A stretch of DNA of 26,592 bases from Bacteroidales bacterium (GCA_003520925.1 DOTV01000182.1:1-26592); one strand, 5' to 3'. Shown: positions 16,397-24,808, numbered from the stretch's first letter. Numbers and translations: made by a program. Notes: generated from the sequence alone by a model not told the origin.

Positions 16397-17195
16397 AAAG
16401 AATATATTCACAGGTAAAGTAGCCTGGATAACCGGAGCATCATCAGGTATAGGGGAAGCTTTGGTTTATGAATTCGTTGAACGGGGAGCAAAAGTAATTA
16501 TCTCGTCAAATGACCCTTCTGGTCTGGAAAGGGTTAAAAAAGCCGCCGGCAGCAAATCCGGAATGATAATCTGTGCTCCTTTCGATCTGTCCGATACATC
16601 CGGTATCGAAAAGCTTGTTGAACAGCAGATTAATTCAACCGGAAAAATTGATTACCTTCTGAATATAGGAGGAATAAGCCAACGGTCAAAGATAGATGAA
16701 ACCCCGATCTGGCTTGACAGAAAAATCTTTGAGATAAACTTTTTCGGGACTATTGCACTTTCCAAAGCGGTGTTGCCGTACATGATTAATAAAAAGTCAG
16801 GACATATCCTGGCAACCAGCAGTATTTCAGGCAGGTTCGGATTTCCCCTGAGATCAGCCTATTCAGCATCAAAACAAGCCCTTCACGGTTTCTTCGAAAC
16901 GCTATTTCTTGAAAACAAAGCGAATAATATCAGAACATCTGTTATCATCCCCGGAAGAGTAAGCACCAATATTTCACTGCATGCACTGGACAGTAAAGGA
17001 AAAGAATTCGGCAAAATGGATGGCGTACTGGCAAAAGGCATGCCTCCCGGGAAAGCAGCAAAAACAATTATCAGAGGAATCATTAAGAACAAAAGGGAAA
17101 TCCTTGTAGGAAGAGGTGAGATGATAATGCTGTATATCAGAAGGATCTGGCCATGGCTCTTTTTCAGAATCGCTGATAAAGTAAAATCAGCTTAA
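16389..17195 (+). CDS. Short-chain dehydrogenase/reductase (SDR)
   Basis: A 268-residue classical SDR. It has the Rossmann motif TGASSGIG at residues 15-22, the catalytic Ser in SSIS (about 145), and Tyr158-x-x-x-Lys162 (AYSASK). The structural NNAG motif is replaced by NIGG (92-95) in LLNIGGISQRS. The C-terminal segment (MLYIRRIWPWLFFRI) is hydrophobic and aromatic, suggesting membrane association as in DHRS7-like enzymes acting on lipid ketones or alcohols. The start overlaps the acyltransferase stop (shared bases 16389-16396), implying translational coupling. A lipid substrate is therefore likely but inferred. Confidence 0.93.
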   Translation: MNRKNIFTGKVAWITGASSGIGEALVYEFVERGAKVIISSNDPSGLERVKKAAGSKSGMIICAPFDLSDTSGIEKLVEQQINSTGKIDYLLNIGGISQRSKIDETPIWLDRKIFEINFFGTIALSKAVLPYMINKKSGHILATSSISGRFGFPLRSAYSASKQALHGFFETLFLENKANNIRTSVIIPGRVSTNISLHALDSKGKEFGKMDGVLAKGMPPGKAAKTIIRGIIKNKREILVGRGEMIMLYIRRIWPWLFFRIADKVKSA

Positions 17196-17219
17196 CATAA
17201 AGTAATACATGATATTGAA

Positions 17220-18299
17220 ATGAATGGATACCAAATCGGAGGAATTCAACAGATCGGAATCGGAGTTCAGAATATTCATAAAGCGTGGAACTGGTACAAC
17301 AGGATGTTCGGTATGGACTGCAGGATTTTTGAGGATGAAACAGAGGCTAACCTTATGCTTCCTTACACTGGTGGAAAACCGCAGAGCAGGCATGCTTTGC
17401 TTGCACTGAACCTTCAGGGCGGAGGTGGATTTGAGGTGTGGCAGTATAGTAACAGAGAACCAGTGCTGATCAAGGAAGAGGTCCGGATAGGAGATCTGGG
17501 AATCCTTGTCTGCAAAATGAAAGTCAGGAACATAGATGCTGCCTGGTCTTTCTTCACTCAGAATAACTGCAATCTCTGCGGTGAGCCGTTAAATGATCCT
17601 TCTGGTAAAAAGGGATTCTTTCTTAAAGATCCTTTTGGAAACCTGTTTCAGATAGTCGAAGGCGATGAATGGTTCATGAATGAGAATAAAGTGAGCGGGG
17701 GAACATATGGGGCAATAATCGGCGTCTCGGATATTGAAAGATCAAAAATCGTTTACTCTGATATTCTTGGCTATGATGAAGTTATTTATGATTCGACAGG
17801 AACTTTCCCTGATCTTGCAATTCTCCCGGGAGGAAATTGTGAAGTACGGAGAGTGCTTCTGAAAAGTTCCAGGCCAATTTCAGGATATTTCAGCAGAATA
17901 TTCGGAACAAGCACGATAGAACTTGTAAGCGCTACGGGTAAAACTGGTAAAAGAATTTATAAAGACCGTTTTTGGGGCGACCCCGGATTTATTCACCTGT
18001 GCTACGATATTTATAATATGGATGAACTTAAAGAATTCTGCAGCAGCAAGGGATTTTCATTTGTGGTCGACAGCAAGCACTCGAGGCAGGGTGATAGTTT
18101 TGATATGGGTGAAGCAGCAGGATATTTTGCATATATTGAGGATAGCGACGGAATTCTTGTTGAATTCGTGGAAACACACAAAATGCCTGTATCAAAAAAA
18201 CTTGGATGGTACGTTAACCTTCAGAAAAGGAATTCGTACAAGCCATTGCCGTCGTGGATTCTGAAAGCACTCAGATTCAACAGGGTAAAAAGTTCATAG
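17220..18299 (+). CDS. Two-domain VOC (glyoxalase/dioxygenase-fold) protein
   Basis: A 359-residue protein with tandem VOC modules. The first spans residues 8-150, from IGIGVQNIHKAWNWYNRMFG to DPFGNLFQIVEG. The second spans about 163-322, from IIGVSDIERSKIVYSDILGYDE to GILVEFVETH. In the first module the usual metal-ligand positions look altered (Gly in IGIGV, Gln144 where Glu is normal). The second keeps His259, Glu234 and Glu315 as candidate ligands but has Gly in place of the first His. It may bind a metal in a partial site or act without one; the substrate is unknown. It follows the SDR by 24 bases and may belong to that operon. Its stop overlaps the convergent dipeptidase gene by 6 bases. 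Confidence 0.82.
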   Translation: MNGYQIGGIQQIGIGVQNIHKAWNWYNRMFGMDCRIFEDETEANLMLPYTGGKPQSRHALLALNLQGGGGFEVWQYSNREPVLIKEEVRIGDLGILVCKMKVRNIDAAWSFFTQNNCNLCGEPLNDPSGKKGFFLKDPFGNLFQIVEGDEWFMNENKVSGGTYGAIIGVSDIERSKIVYSDILGYDEVIYDSTGTFPDLAILPGGNCEVRRVLLKSSRPISGYFSRIFGTSTIELVSATGKTGKRIYKDRFWGDPGFIHLCYDIYNMDELKEFCSSKGFSFVVDSKHSRQGDSFDMGEAAGYFAYIEDSDGILVEFVETHKMPVSKKLGWYVNLQKRNSYKPLPSWILKALRFNRVKSS

Positions 18300-19499
18300 G
18301 CTGACCTTTTTAGAGTCGGCCTCCTTTAACACCCTCATAACGTTGCCACCCCATATCTTCGATAAGTCGGCTTTACTATATCCCCGGCGCAGCAGCTCAA
18401 TAGTGATGTTTTTCATTTCGGCCACAGTTTTACAGCCATCAACCCCGCCTCCCCCGTCGAAATCGGTACCGATACCAACATAATCCACGCCAATTACCTG
18501 CACTACATGATCAATATGGTCAACAACATCCTTGACTGTTGCGAGCTTTTTATACTTTTTCTGGATTGCCCTGTACTCCGAACTTACAAGCCTTCTTTTG
18601 TCGTCAGGAAGAGCGGCGAACTCACCATATTTTTCAGATAACTCTTTAAGCCTGGCTTCAAGTTCCGGATTTGGATCCGGAGTTTTGATATAGTCACTAA
18701 GTATGCATATTTGTATCACTCCTCCATTAGCTTTGAGTGCAAGAAGCATATCATCGCTGAGATTTCTTGGAGACCCGCATAATGCTCTGCACGATGAATG
18801 CGAAGCAATTACCGGAGCAACCGACAATTTGAGAACATCAGAAAATGCCTTGTCTGAAATATGTGAAACATCGATCATCATGCCCAGACGATTCATTTCC
18901 CTGACAACTTCGCCTCCGAATTCTGAAAGACCATTATGCTCAGGGCCCTTCGGATCGGTAGATGAATCGCATATATCATTGTTTCGTGTATGACACAGGG
19001 TGATGTACCTGGCGCCACTATCGTAAAATCTCCTGACCCTTGAAATATCTTTGCCGATGGGATAACCGTTTTCGATTCCTATAAAGGCAGAAATCTTCCC
19101 TGCCTTTTTTAATCTGTAAGCATCATCTGGAGAATATGCTACCTCAGCAACTCCTGAATTCTTTTCAACATTCTTGTGAATAGTCTCAAGGACTTCAAGA
19201 GCATGATCGTATACTTCATTGACTACAGTATCGGTCCTTGGCCCCTGGCTCGTAAATACTGCAAAGAATTCGGCATCAAGCCCTCCCTCAATCATTCTTG
19301 GGAAGTCCACACAACCTTCAGTATGTCGTACACCCAGGTCAAAATCTGACCTGTCCATATTCATAGGAGTATCGCAGTGGGTATCTACCGTAAGGATTTT
19401 CTCATGAACTTTCCCTGCCAGCTTTGTAAATTGTCTGTCTGTTTTTTTACACCCCGACAGAAGGATTAATAAAACCAAGCAAAAGGCTATTTTTCTCAT
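18294..19499 (-). CDS. Membrane dipeptidase, peptidase family M19, lipoprotein
   Basis: A 401-residue zinc dipeptidase of the renal dipeptidase family, hydrolysing dipeptides including those with a C-terminal D-residue. The signal peptide ends in the lipobox LLSGC with Cys17, so it is membrane-anchored outside the cytoplasm. Zinc-site motifs are VDTHCDTP with His41 and Asp43, the bridging Glu in FIGIENGYP, MIDVSHISD and VIASHSSCRALCGSPRN with the metal His residues, and GIGTDFDGGGG near the C-terminus. The start ATG at 19499 gives a normal signal peptide. It converges on the VOC gene with a 6-base overlap (TCATAG). Confidence 0.95.
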   Translation of the reverse strand: MRKIAFCLVLLILLSGCKKTDRQFTKLAGKVHEKILTVDTHCDTPMNMDRSDFDLGVRHTEGCVDFPRMIEGGLDAEFFAVFTSQGPRTDTVVNEVYDHALEVLETIHKNVEKNSGVAEVAYSPDDAYRLKKAGKISAFIGIENGYPIGKDISRVRRFYDSGARYITLCHTRNNDICDSSTDPKGPEHNGLSEFGGEVVREMNRLGMMIDVSHISDKAFSDVLKLSVAPVIASHSSCRALCGSPRNLSDDMLLALKANGGVIQICILSDYIKTPDPNPELEARLKELSEKYGEFAALPDDKRRLVSSEYRAIQKKYKKLATVKDVVDHIDHVVQVIGVDYVGIGTDFDGGGGVDGCKTVAEMKNITIELLRRGYSKADLSKIWGGNVMRVLKEADSKKVSL

Positions 19500-19588
19500 A
19501 ATGATTCTGAGGTTTTTGTCCCTGCAAGATAATTAAATTGAAGGATCAAAATGCCTGACAGTCTGCAATTAACACATTTTAACAATGT

Positions 19589-19618
19589 AAAAAGCCCCTG
19601 ACTGATAAGGTCAGGGGC
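19589..19618 (-). terminator. Intrinsic terminator on the minus strand, upstream of the dipeptidase gene
   Basis: GCCCCTGAC (19594-19602) and GTCAGGGGC (19610-19618) form a perfect nine-base GC-rich stem with a seven-base loop. On the minus strand it is followed by TTTTT; on the plus strand there is no T tract. No annotated minus-strand gene ends before it: the next gene to the right is lnt on the plus strand. It therefore ends either a leader of the dipeptidase message or an unannotated short transcript. Confidence 0.7.
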
Positions 19619-19757
19619 AGCCATGAAAAGAATGGAAAAATTGCTTTTGGACAGTAAAAGCTTCTTTCTAAAGTATTAACTCTAAATATCCTTAATATAT
19701 TTTTAATTCAGTCCGGAAAACTTACAAATTATTGTTTTCTTCAGGTTTTACAGCAAG

Positions 19758-19788
19758 TAAAATTAAAAAAAAAAATTATAAAAAGCAA
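19758..19788 (-). promoter_or_regulatory. Possible minus-strand promoter for the dipeptidase leader
   Basis: Minus strand TTG (19788-19786), a 20-base spacer, then TAATTTTA (19765-19758), which is one base off TAnnTTTG. The region is homopolymer-rich, so a chance match is possible. If real, transcription would start near 19750 and run through the terminator at 19589-19618. Confidence 0.25.
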
Positions 19789-19868
19789 TATTATCTTACG
19801 CATTTTGACAGGAAGGTCCAAAAGAGTGACTTATTTTTACAACCTGATCAATTACGGGATAAGTATTA

Positions 19869-21458
19869 ATGAACAAATACACACTTTCAGCTCTTTCAGT
19901 ATGCGGCGGAGTCCTTACAGGACTGGCATGGACTGAATGGTGCCCGGGCCTAATCCTTCTTTGTTCATTTGTTCCGTTTTTTATTATCGAAAACCATCTT
20001 TATGAGAATAAAAGAAGATATTCTCCTGGCGCCCTGTTTATATATCTCCTTCCAGGCTTTGTAATTTTTTCAATACTTACCCTGGGGTGGATAAGGGTGG
20101 TGAGTATAGTTGCAGCCATTTGTATAATTTTAACTGCGGCAGGTCTTATGGCTTCCGTGATGTGGCTCGCTCACCGGGTCAGACTGAGGGAAGGAGTTAT
20201 CCAGGGTTATATGTCTGTCATAGCTTTCTGGCTGACATTTGAGTTTATTTGCCTTAAGATTCCGGTACTCTCTCCCTGGATAAACCTCGGGAACGGCCTG
20301 GCTAAAGATATCAGGTTCATCCAGTGGTATGAAATAACTGGTACCTCAGGGGGAACTTTATGGATACTTCTTTCAAATATATTCTTATCCCGTCTTCTTA
20401 TCAGTTTACCAAAAAAGAACAGCAGACTACTATTTATGCAACTGCCAGCCTGGCTGATCATAATTTTTGTCCCTGCCATCATTTCAATGGTAAGGTACAG
20501 AACAATTTACCCAGCCTCAGGAAATCAGGAAGAGGTTGTAATTGTCCAGGCGAATTTCGACCCTTATGAAGAAAAGTTCACTATCCCATTTGAGAAACAG
20601 CTCGGAATAATAATCAGCATGGCTGACCCTTGTATCTCGGAAAACAGAATCTGGATTGTGACACCTGAAACAACAATTGATGATCCTGTGGATGAAAACA
20701 ATATTAACGGTAACAAATATGTCAGGGTGATCAAAGATTATGTTACAGATCATCCATACGTCAGCTTTGTTACGGGAATGGTAAGTTTCAGTTCAGCTAA
20801 GGGTAGTAAAGGAGGTGTAACATCATCAGAATCCGGAAGCTACTTCAATTCTGCTTTTAAAATTGACACAGGATCTGTAGTTGAAATATATCATAAATCG
20901 AAACTTGTTCCAGGTTTCGAATTCATTCCTTCCACTGGACTTTTCAATGCAATAAGCCGGTTACTGCCTGAGCTCGGCGGTTTAAACCGTGGCTATTCAA
21001 CTCAGGCTGCCGGAACCAGTTTCTCAAACGCTGACAGGACACAAAAAATAGTCCCGGTCATTTGCTATGAATCACTGTATGGTGGATATCTGGCAAATCA
21101 TATCAGAGAAGGTGCAGGGGCAATCTTCATAATTACAAACGATGGCTGGTGGAAAAACACAAACGGGTACAAACATCATCTTTCATATGCTTCCCTGAGA
21201 GCTATAGAGACTAGGAGACCTGTTATAAGATCGGCCAATACAGGTATATCATGCTTTATTGATATAAGGGGAAAAATCATCAGGAAAACCGGTTGGTGGG
21301 AACCATCTGTAATAAAAGGGACTTTCAGCTATGAAGACCGCATAACTCCTTATGTCAGGTATGGTGATTACCTGTTGCATATAGCGTCTATTATAAGCCT
21401 CCTGACATTGGCCGTAGTTTTCATTATCCTGCCTCTAAACGGGAAATTAAAAAGTTGA
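19869..21458 (+). CDS. lnt: Apolipoprotein N-acyltransferase
   Basis: Inner-membrane enzyme that adds the third acyl chain to the N-terminal Cys of lipoproteins. It has 529 residues. The N-terminal ~210 residues contain several membrane spans (about 6-40, 56-105, 111-135, 160-180, 190-208). The periplasmic nitrilase-like domain follows and carries the catalytic triad: Glu267 (VTPETT), Lys343 (YHKSKLVP) and Cys399 (VICYESLYG), plus TNDGWW at about 423-428. A last span lies near 505-525. The family's LVPFGE motif is altered here (LVPGFEF). Several lipoproteins in this window would be its clients. Confidence 0.95.
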   Translation: MNKYTLSALSVCGGVLTGLAWTEWCPGLILLCSFVPFFIIENHLYENKRRYSPGALFIYLLPGFVIFSILTLGWIRVVSIVAAICIILTAAGLMASVMWLAHRVRLREGVIQGYMSVIAFWLTFEFICLKIPVLSPWINLGNGLAKDIRFIQWYEITGTSGGTLWILLSNIFLSRLLISLPKKNSRLLFMQLPAWLIIIFVPAIISMVRYRTIYPASGNQEEVVIVQANFDPYEEKFTIPFEKQLGIIISMADPCISENRIWIVTPETTIDDPVDENNINGNKYVRVIKDYVTDHPYVSFVTGMVSFSSAKGSKGGVTSSESGSYFNSAFKIDTGSVVEIYHKSKLVPGFEFIPSTGLFNAISRLLPELGGLNRGYSTQAAGTSFSNADRTQKIVPVICYESLYGGYLANHIREGAGAIFIITNDGWWKNTNGYKHHLSYASLRAIETRRPVIRSANTGISCFIDIRGKIIRKTGWWEPSVIKGTFSYEDRITPYVRYGDYLLHIASIISLLTLAVVFIILPLNGKLKS

Positions 21459-21527
21459 CAAGAGGTGTAACATTCCGGTATTATTCCCGTCTTTATTCTA
21501 AAGTTAATCCTGACCACATTAAACATT

Positions 21528-22613
21528 ATGAGATCAAAGAATATTTTATTCACCGGGTTTCTTTTACTACTGGCATATCAGCTTTCAGCACAGTCAGTTT
21601 CTGAAAAGCGTAGCTTTATTAAATCGATTCCCCTCAGCAGAGACGCCAGGCTGGAAGTAGACAATAAGTACGGAGATATCCATATTACATCCTGGAAAAA
21701 AGATTCAGTCACAATCAGGGCAGAAATTGAAGCTTTTGCACCAAATCATTCAAGACTTCAAAAAATGCTCGACGGAATAGAAGTCAATATTTCCGGTACA
21801 GGCTCTTTGATCATGGCAGAGACGGTTTTCGGAAAGGAAATAACAGTGCTTCTCGAGAGTTTTAAAGGGATAACAGGTAAAATCATAGATTATGATTCAA
21901 GGGTGCAGATAAGCTATTACATAAACATCCCTGAGTATGTTGACATAAGTATTGAAAACCAGTTTGGTGATATTTTTATGGAAGATAATACAGGTGTCGT
22001 TTCAGTATCGCTTTCCAAGGGAAATTTTGAGGCTGCCTCACTGAACCGGATCTCTGACCTGTCTCTCGACTTTGGCGATGCTGATATAGGCTCGGTCAGA
22101 TCAGGAAAAATCAATTCGACCTTTTCAAAGATCAAAATAGAACAGAGCGATGACATATCAATAAACAGCACATCGACAAGATTCGATCTGGGAAAAGCAG
22201 GGAAAGTAAATGTTGAATCTCGTCGCGATAAATTCTATATCGGCAGGATTTCAGGTATAACAGGGATCTCCTATTTCACCGATTATAAAATTGAAACACT
22301 GACAGGAACCACAGATCTTGATCTTAAATACGGAAGTTTCGATATTGAAAGAGTGGATGAGGGATTTGAAAAAATAAGCCTTGAATCGGATTATTCAGAT
22401 ATCACAACAGAATTTGACCCTTCAGCTTCATTTGAATTAGAAATAAGGCATACAAATGCCTTCGTCGTTCTCCCCGATAAAAACATCAAATCGGAAAAAG
22501 AGGTTCTTAACGAGGATAAAAAGGAATACCTGATAACCGGTAAAATCGGTAATAATCCCGGCTCAAGAATATTAAAAATTGAAGCCAAAAGGGGAAATAT
22601 CTATATTAAATAG
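21528..22613 (+). CDS. Exported DUF4097-like beta-repeat protein, function unknown
   Basis: A 361-residue secreted protein with signal peptide MRSKNILFTGFLLLLAYQLSAQ. It shows no transmembrane helix after that. The body is a series of short beta turns sharing a 'xYGDI/FGDI' theme: VDNKYGDIHITSW, IENQFGDIFMED, LDFGDADIGSV, LDLKYGSFDIERV and LESDYSDITTEF. This spacing suggests a right-handed beta-solenoid or stacked sheet, as in DUF4097/DUF2807 adhesin-like proteins of Bacteroidota. There is no lipobox and no C-terminal sorting domain. DUF4097 proteins often follow anti-sigma genes, but here the upstream neighbour is lnt, 69 bases away. Periplasmic or surface location is inferred. Confidence 0.7.
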   Translation: MRSKNILFTGFLLLLAYQLSAQSVSEKRSFIKSIPLSRDARLEVDNKYGDIHITSWKKDSVTIRAEIEAFAPNHSRLQKMLDGIEVNISGTGSLIMAETVFGKEITVLLESFKGITGKIIDYDSRVQISYYINIPEYVDISIENQFGDIFMEDNTGVVSVSLSKGNFEAASLNRISDLSLDFGDADIGSVRSGKINSTFSKIKIEQSDDISINSTSTRFDLGKAGKVNVESRRDKFYIGRISGITGISYFTDYKIETLTGTTDLDLKYGSFDIERVDEGFEKISLESDYSDITTEFDPSASFELEIRHTNAFVVLPDKNIKSEKEVLNEDKKEYLITGKIGNNPGSRILKIEAKRGNIYIK

Positions 22614-22615
22614 GG

Positions 22616-22745
22616 GGTTGTTGAAAAAGTCCTCCTCAGTCTTTTTACCCCTAAATACCCGCCAGCTGGCGGAGACTTATTGATTTTGTGATGTTTTTAA
22701 AGCCCCGCCAGCTGGCGGGGTTGGGGGGTAAACTTCCTACAACTC
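22616..22745. repeat. Palindrome-rich, MITE/REP-like non-coding element
   Basis: About 130 bases between two convergent genes. It contains two copies of a GC palindrome: CCGCCAGCTGGCGG at 22659-22672 and the longer CCCCGCCAGCTGGCGGGG at 22703-22720. Around them lie the inverted pair TTTACCCC (22644-22651) and GGGGTAAA (22725-22732). The outer ends are imperfect inverted repeats, GTTGTTGAAAAAGT on the left and ACTTCCTACAAC (22733-22744) on the right. The nesting of inverted repeats suggests a small non-autonomous mobile or REP-type element that could also end transcription in both directions. The base composition differs sharply from the flanks. Confidence 0.65.
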
Positions 22746-22787
22746 AATAGCCAAAAGTGTTGTCTTACAGGATCTCCAGAAATGACA

Positions 22788-24779
22788 TTAGAATTTTGAT
22801 TTAAATATCTCAAATCCTTCATCGAGCCACTTTTTATACTCCTCGACATTCATATTTGTCGGCATTGGCCTGTTCAGAGGGTTTCCTTCGTGATCGGTTA
22901 TCACATATAACGGGAGGGCATTTGTTTTGAATTTTGAGATCTCCAGGTCTTCATTTATCTTTCCGATCGTCTTCTTTATTTTACCGTCAATGGCAGAAGT
23001 TTTCCATTCAGATTCGGGCAATAAGGTTCTGTCATCTACATACAGCCCGACAATTACAAAATTATCTCTCAGACGCCTCAGTACTTCCGGGTCGGACCAT
23101 ACTTTTGCTTCCATAAGCTTGCAATTCGCACATGCGTGTCCTTTAAAGTCAAGAAAGACAGGTTTCCCCTGTTCCTTTGCACATTTCAATCCCTGGTTGT
23201 AATCAAAATAGCCGGTAAGGCCAAGAGGCATATCAAATATTTCGTCATACTTCGGAACTGAACAGAGTTCACTCTTAAGAACTGAAGAATGAGCAGGTAA
23301 AGAGGCTGAGGTATTTAAGGAGAGTACCCTTGCAAGGTTGAATTTTGATGTCTCAACCGAGGGTAAAAGGGCAGATAATCCTCTGAGGGGGGCACCGAAT
23401 AACCCGGGTATCAGATACACAACAAATGTAAATACTGCTATTATTATGAAAAGCCTGAAGGTTCCGATATGAGTAAGTTCGCTGTCGTGGCTGAACCTGA
23501 TCTTACCCATCAGGTAGAGTCCCATCAATGTAAATAATACAATCCATATTGCCAGGTAAATATCTCTTGAAAGGATATTAAAAGAATAGACGCTGTCGAT
23601 AGTCATCAGAAATTTCAAACTGAAAGCAAGCATAATAAAACCGAGTACCACCTTGACAGAATTCAGCCAGCCACCCGATTTTGGCATCTTGTTCATCACT
23701 GACGGGAATAGTGCAAAAACTGTAAATGGCAGAGCAAAAGCCAGACCGAAGCCCAGCATACCTATTGTAGGTCGCAGTACATCACCTGATGCTGCCTCAA
23801 CAAGGAGAGCTCCTACAATTGGTCCGGTGCATGAAAAGGATACAATCACAGTTGTCAGTCCCATGAAAAATGCTGCGATCAGGCCTCCCCTATCAACTCT
23901 TGAATCGGCACCTGAAACCCATTTGTTTGGCAACACGATCTCAAATGCCCCAAAAAAAGATACCGCGAAAAGTACAAACAGGGTAAAAAACAGCAGATTT
24001 GGTATCCAGTGAGTGCTCAGAGTATTTGCAAAACCTGCACCTGCGCTCGTCAGCGACACAATAATTCCGAGGAGGGAATAGATAAGTACTATTGAGACTC
24101 CGAAAATCAAGGCTTTGATTACAGATTTCGTCCTGTTTTCAGATCCCTGGCTGAAGAATGCAACCGTCATAGGAATCATCGGGAAGACGCAGGGTGTAAG
24201 GATTCCTGCGAAACCAGCCAGAAGGGATAACAGAAAGAACTTAAGCAATCCCTTTCCTCCCATTCCAGGTCCCGCTGTAATGTTCTGATTCTCAATAGAC
24301 ACTTGTGCTGATGAATTGATCTGATTACCGATTTTTATCGAAAACTCCACATCTTTCGGAGGCGAACAGGTTGTATTGTTGCACGACATGAAATTAACAA
24401 CACCAGTAACCGCGAACGATGAGCTTTGTGAATTTATTTTCTGCCGGAACTCTGCTTTGCCGCTGAACGACTTTATTTTGAAACCGAATGCCTCATCAAA
24501 TGCCTCCTCCGGCTTTGTAACCTCAAAAGTTTTACCATCAAGTGTGAATCCTGAAGGAGCATTTATCGTAAAGGAGGTAGGAATGGGGCCGCCCTCAGGT
24601 ATATCCATGGCATAAATATGAGATCCTTTTTCAATTTCAGCAGAGAAAACAAGCTCATAACTGTTGTCACCTTTCTTTTCATATCCGAAATCCCAGGTTA
24701 CAGGATCATAAATCTGAGCATTTGTGCCGAAAGCAACAGTCAAAACTGCTGCAATTGTGATAAGGGTCCTCTTAAGCAT
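22788..24779 (-). CDS. dsbD: Protein-disulfide reductase DsbD
   Basis: Membrane protein carrying electrons from cytosolic thioredoxin to periplasmic thiol proteins. From ATG 24779 it has 663 residues. Signal peptide residues 1-22; periplasmic alpha domain to about 155 with the Cys pair 133/138 (CNNTTC); eight-span central domain about 178-465 with Cys197 (TPCVFPMIP) and Cys317 (SCTGP); C-terminal thioredoxin-like domain with CANC at 550-553. All six redox cysteines of the family are present. An upstream ATG at 24812 would add 11 residues and lies above the probable -7 box, so 24779 is chosen. It converges on the DUF4097-like gene with the palindromic element between. Confidence 0.95.
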   Translation of the reverse strand: MLKRTLITIAAVLTVAFGTNAQIYDPVTWDFGYEKKGDNSYELVFSAEIEKGSHIYAMDIPEGGPIPTSFTINAPSGFTLDGKTFEVTKPEEAFDEAFGFKIKSFSGKAEFRQKINSQSSSFAVTGVVNFMSCNNTTCSPPKDVEFSIKIGNQINSSAQVSIENQNITAGPGMGGKGLLKFFLLSLLAGFAGILTPCVFPMIPMTVAFFSQGSENRTKSVIKALIFGVSIVLIYSLLGIIVSLTSAGAGFANTLSTHWIPNLLFFTLFVLFAVSFFGAFEIVLPNKWVSGADSRVDRGGLIAAFFMGLTTVIVSFSCTGPIVGALLVEAASGDVLRPTIGMLGFGLAFALPFTVFALFPSVMNKMPKSGGWLNSVKVVLGFIMLAFSLKFLMTIDSVYSFNILSRDIYLAIWIVLFTLMGLYLMGKIRFSHDSELTHIGTFRLFIIIAVFTFVVYLIPGLFGAPLRGLSALLPSVETSKFNLARVLSLNTSASLPAHSSVLKSELCSVPKYDEIFDMPLGLTGYFDYNQGLKCAKEQGKPVFLDFKGHACANCKLMEAKVWSDPEVLRRLRDNFVIVGLYVDDRTLLPESEWKTSAIDGKIKKTIGKINEDLEISKFKTNALPLYVITDHEGNPLNRPMPTNMNVEEYKKWLDEGFEIFKSKF

Positions 24780-24800
24780 AATACCTGATTTAGTACTTTG

Positions 24801-24808
24801 CAAAAATA
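24801..24808 (-). promoter_or_regulatory. Probable -7 box for dsbD
   Basis: Minus strand TATTTTTG, an exact TAnnTTTG match, 21 bases before the chosen ATG at 24779. No TTG stands at the -33 distance. Its position below the ATG at 24812 supports the shorter reading of dsbD. Confidence 0.5.

Larger units (their letters stand above)
19500..19868. other. Intergenic region between divergent dipeptidase and lnt genes
   Basis: A 369-base AT-rich stretch without a supported gene. It holds two direct TTAACA copies 10 bases apart (19569-19574, 19579-19584), a minus-strand intrinsic terminator (19589-19618), a small hairpin GCTTTT/AAAAGC (19643-19661), an A11-type tract near 19765-19775, and a possible minus-strand promoter (19758-19788). 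On the plus strand TTTTG at 19803 and TATTTTTA at 19832 are a weak promoter candidate for lnt with a long spacer. Near the dipeptidase start the minus strand has TATCTTG, an imperfect -7 box. Confidence 0.6.

Noticed and set aside
19623..19679. An 18-codon plus-strand frame (starting MKRMEKLLLD) just after the terminator hairpin, with AGGGG upstream
   Set aside because: Too short to support. The AGGGG is part of the hairpin stem, there is no promoter, and the composition matches the surrounding non-coding DNA.
22655..22725. Two palindrome copies considered as a minimal CRISPR repeat pair
   Set aside because: Only two unequal copies, each a perfect palindrome, with one spacer-like interval and no cas genes in the window.
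23653..24012. Plus-strand open frame of 119 codons opposite dsbD
   Set aside because: Antisense shadow of the DsbD membrane domain. Its polar, Pro/Thr-rich product is an artefact of the hydrophobic codons on the other strand.
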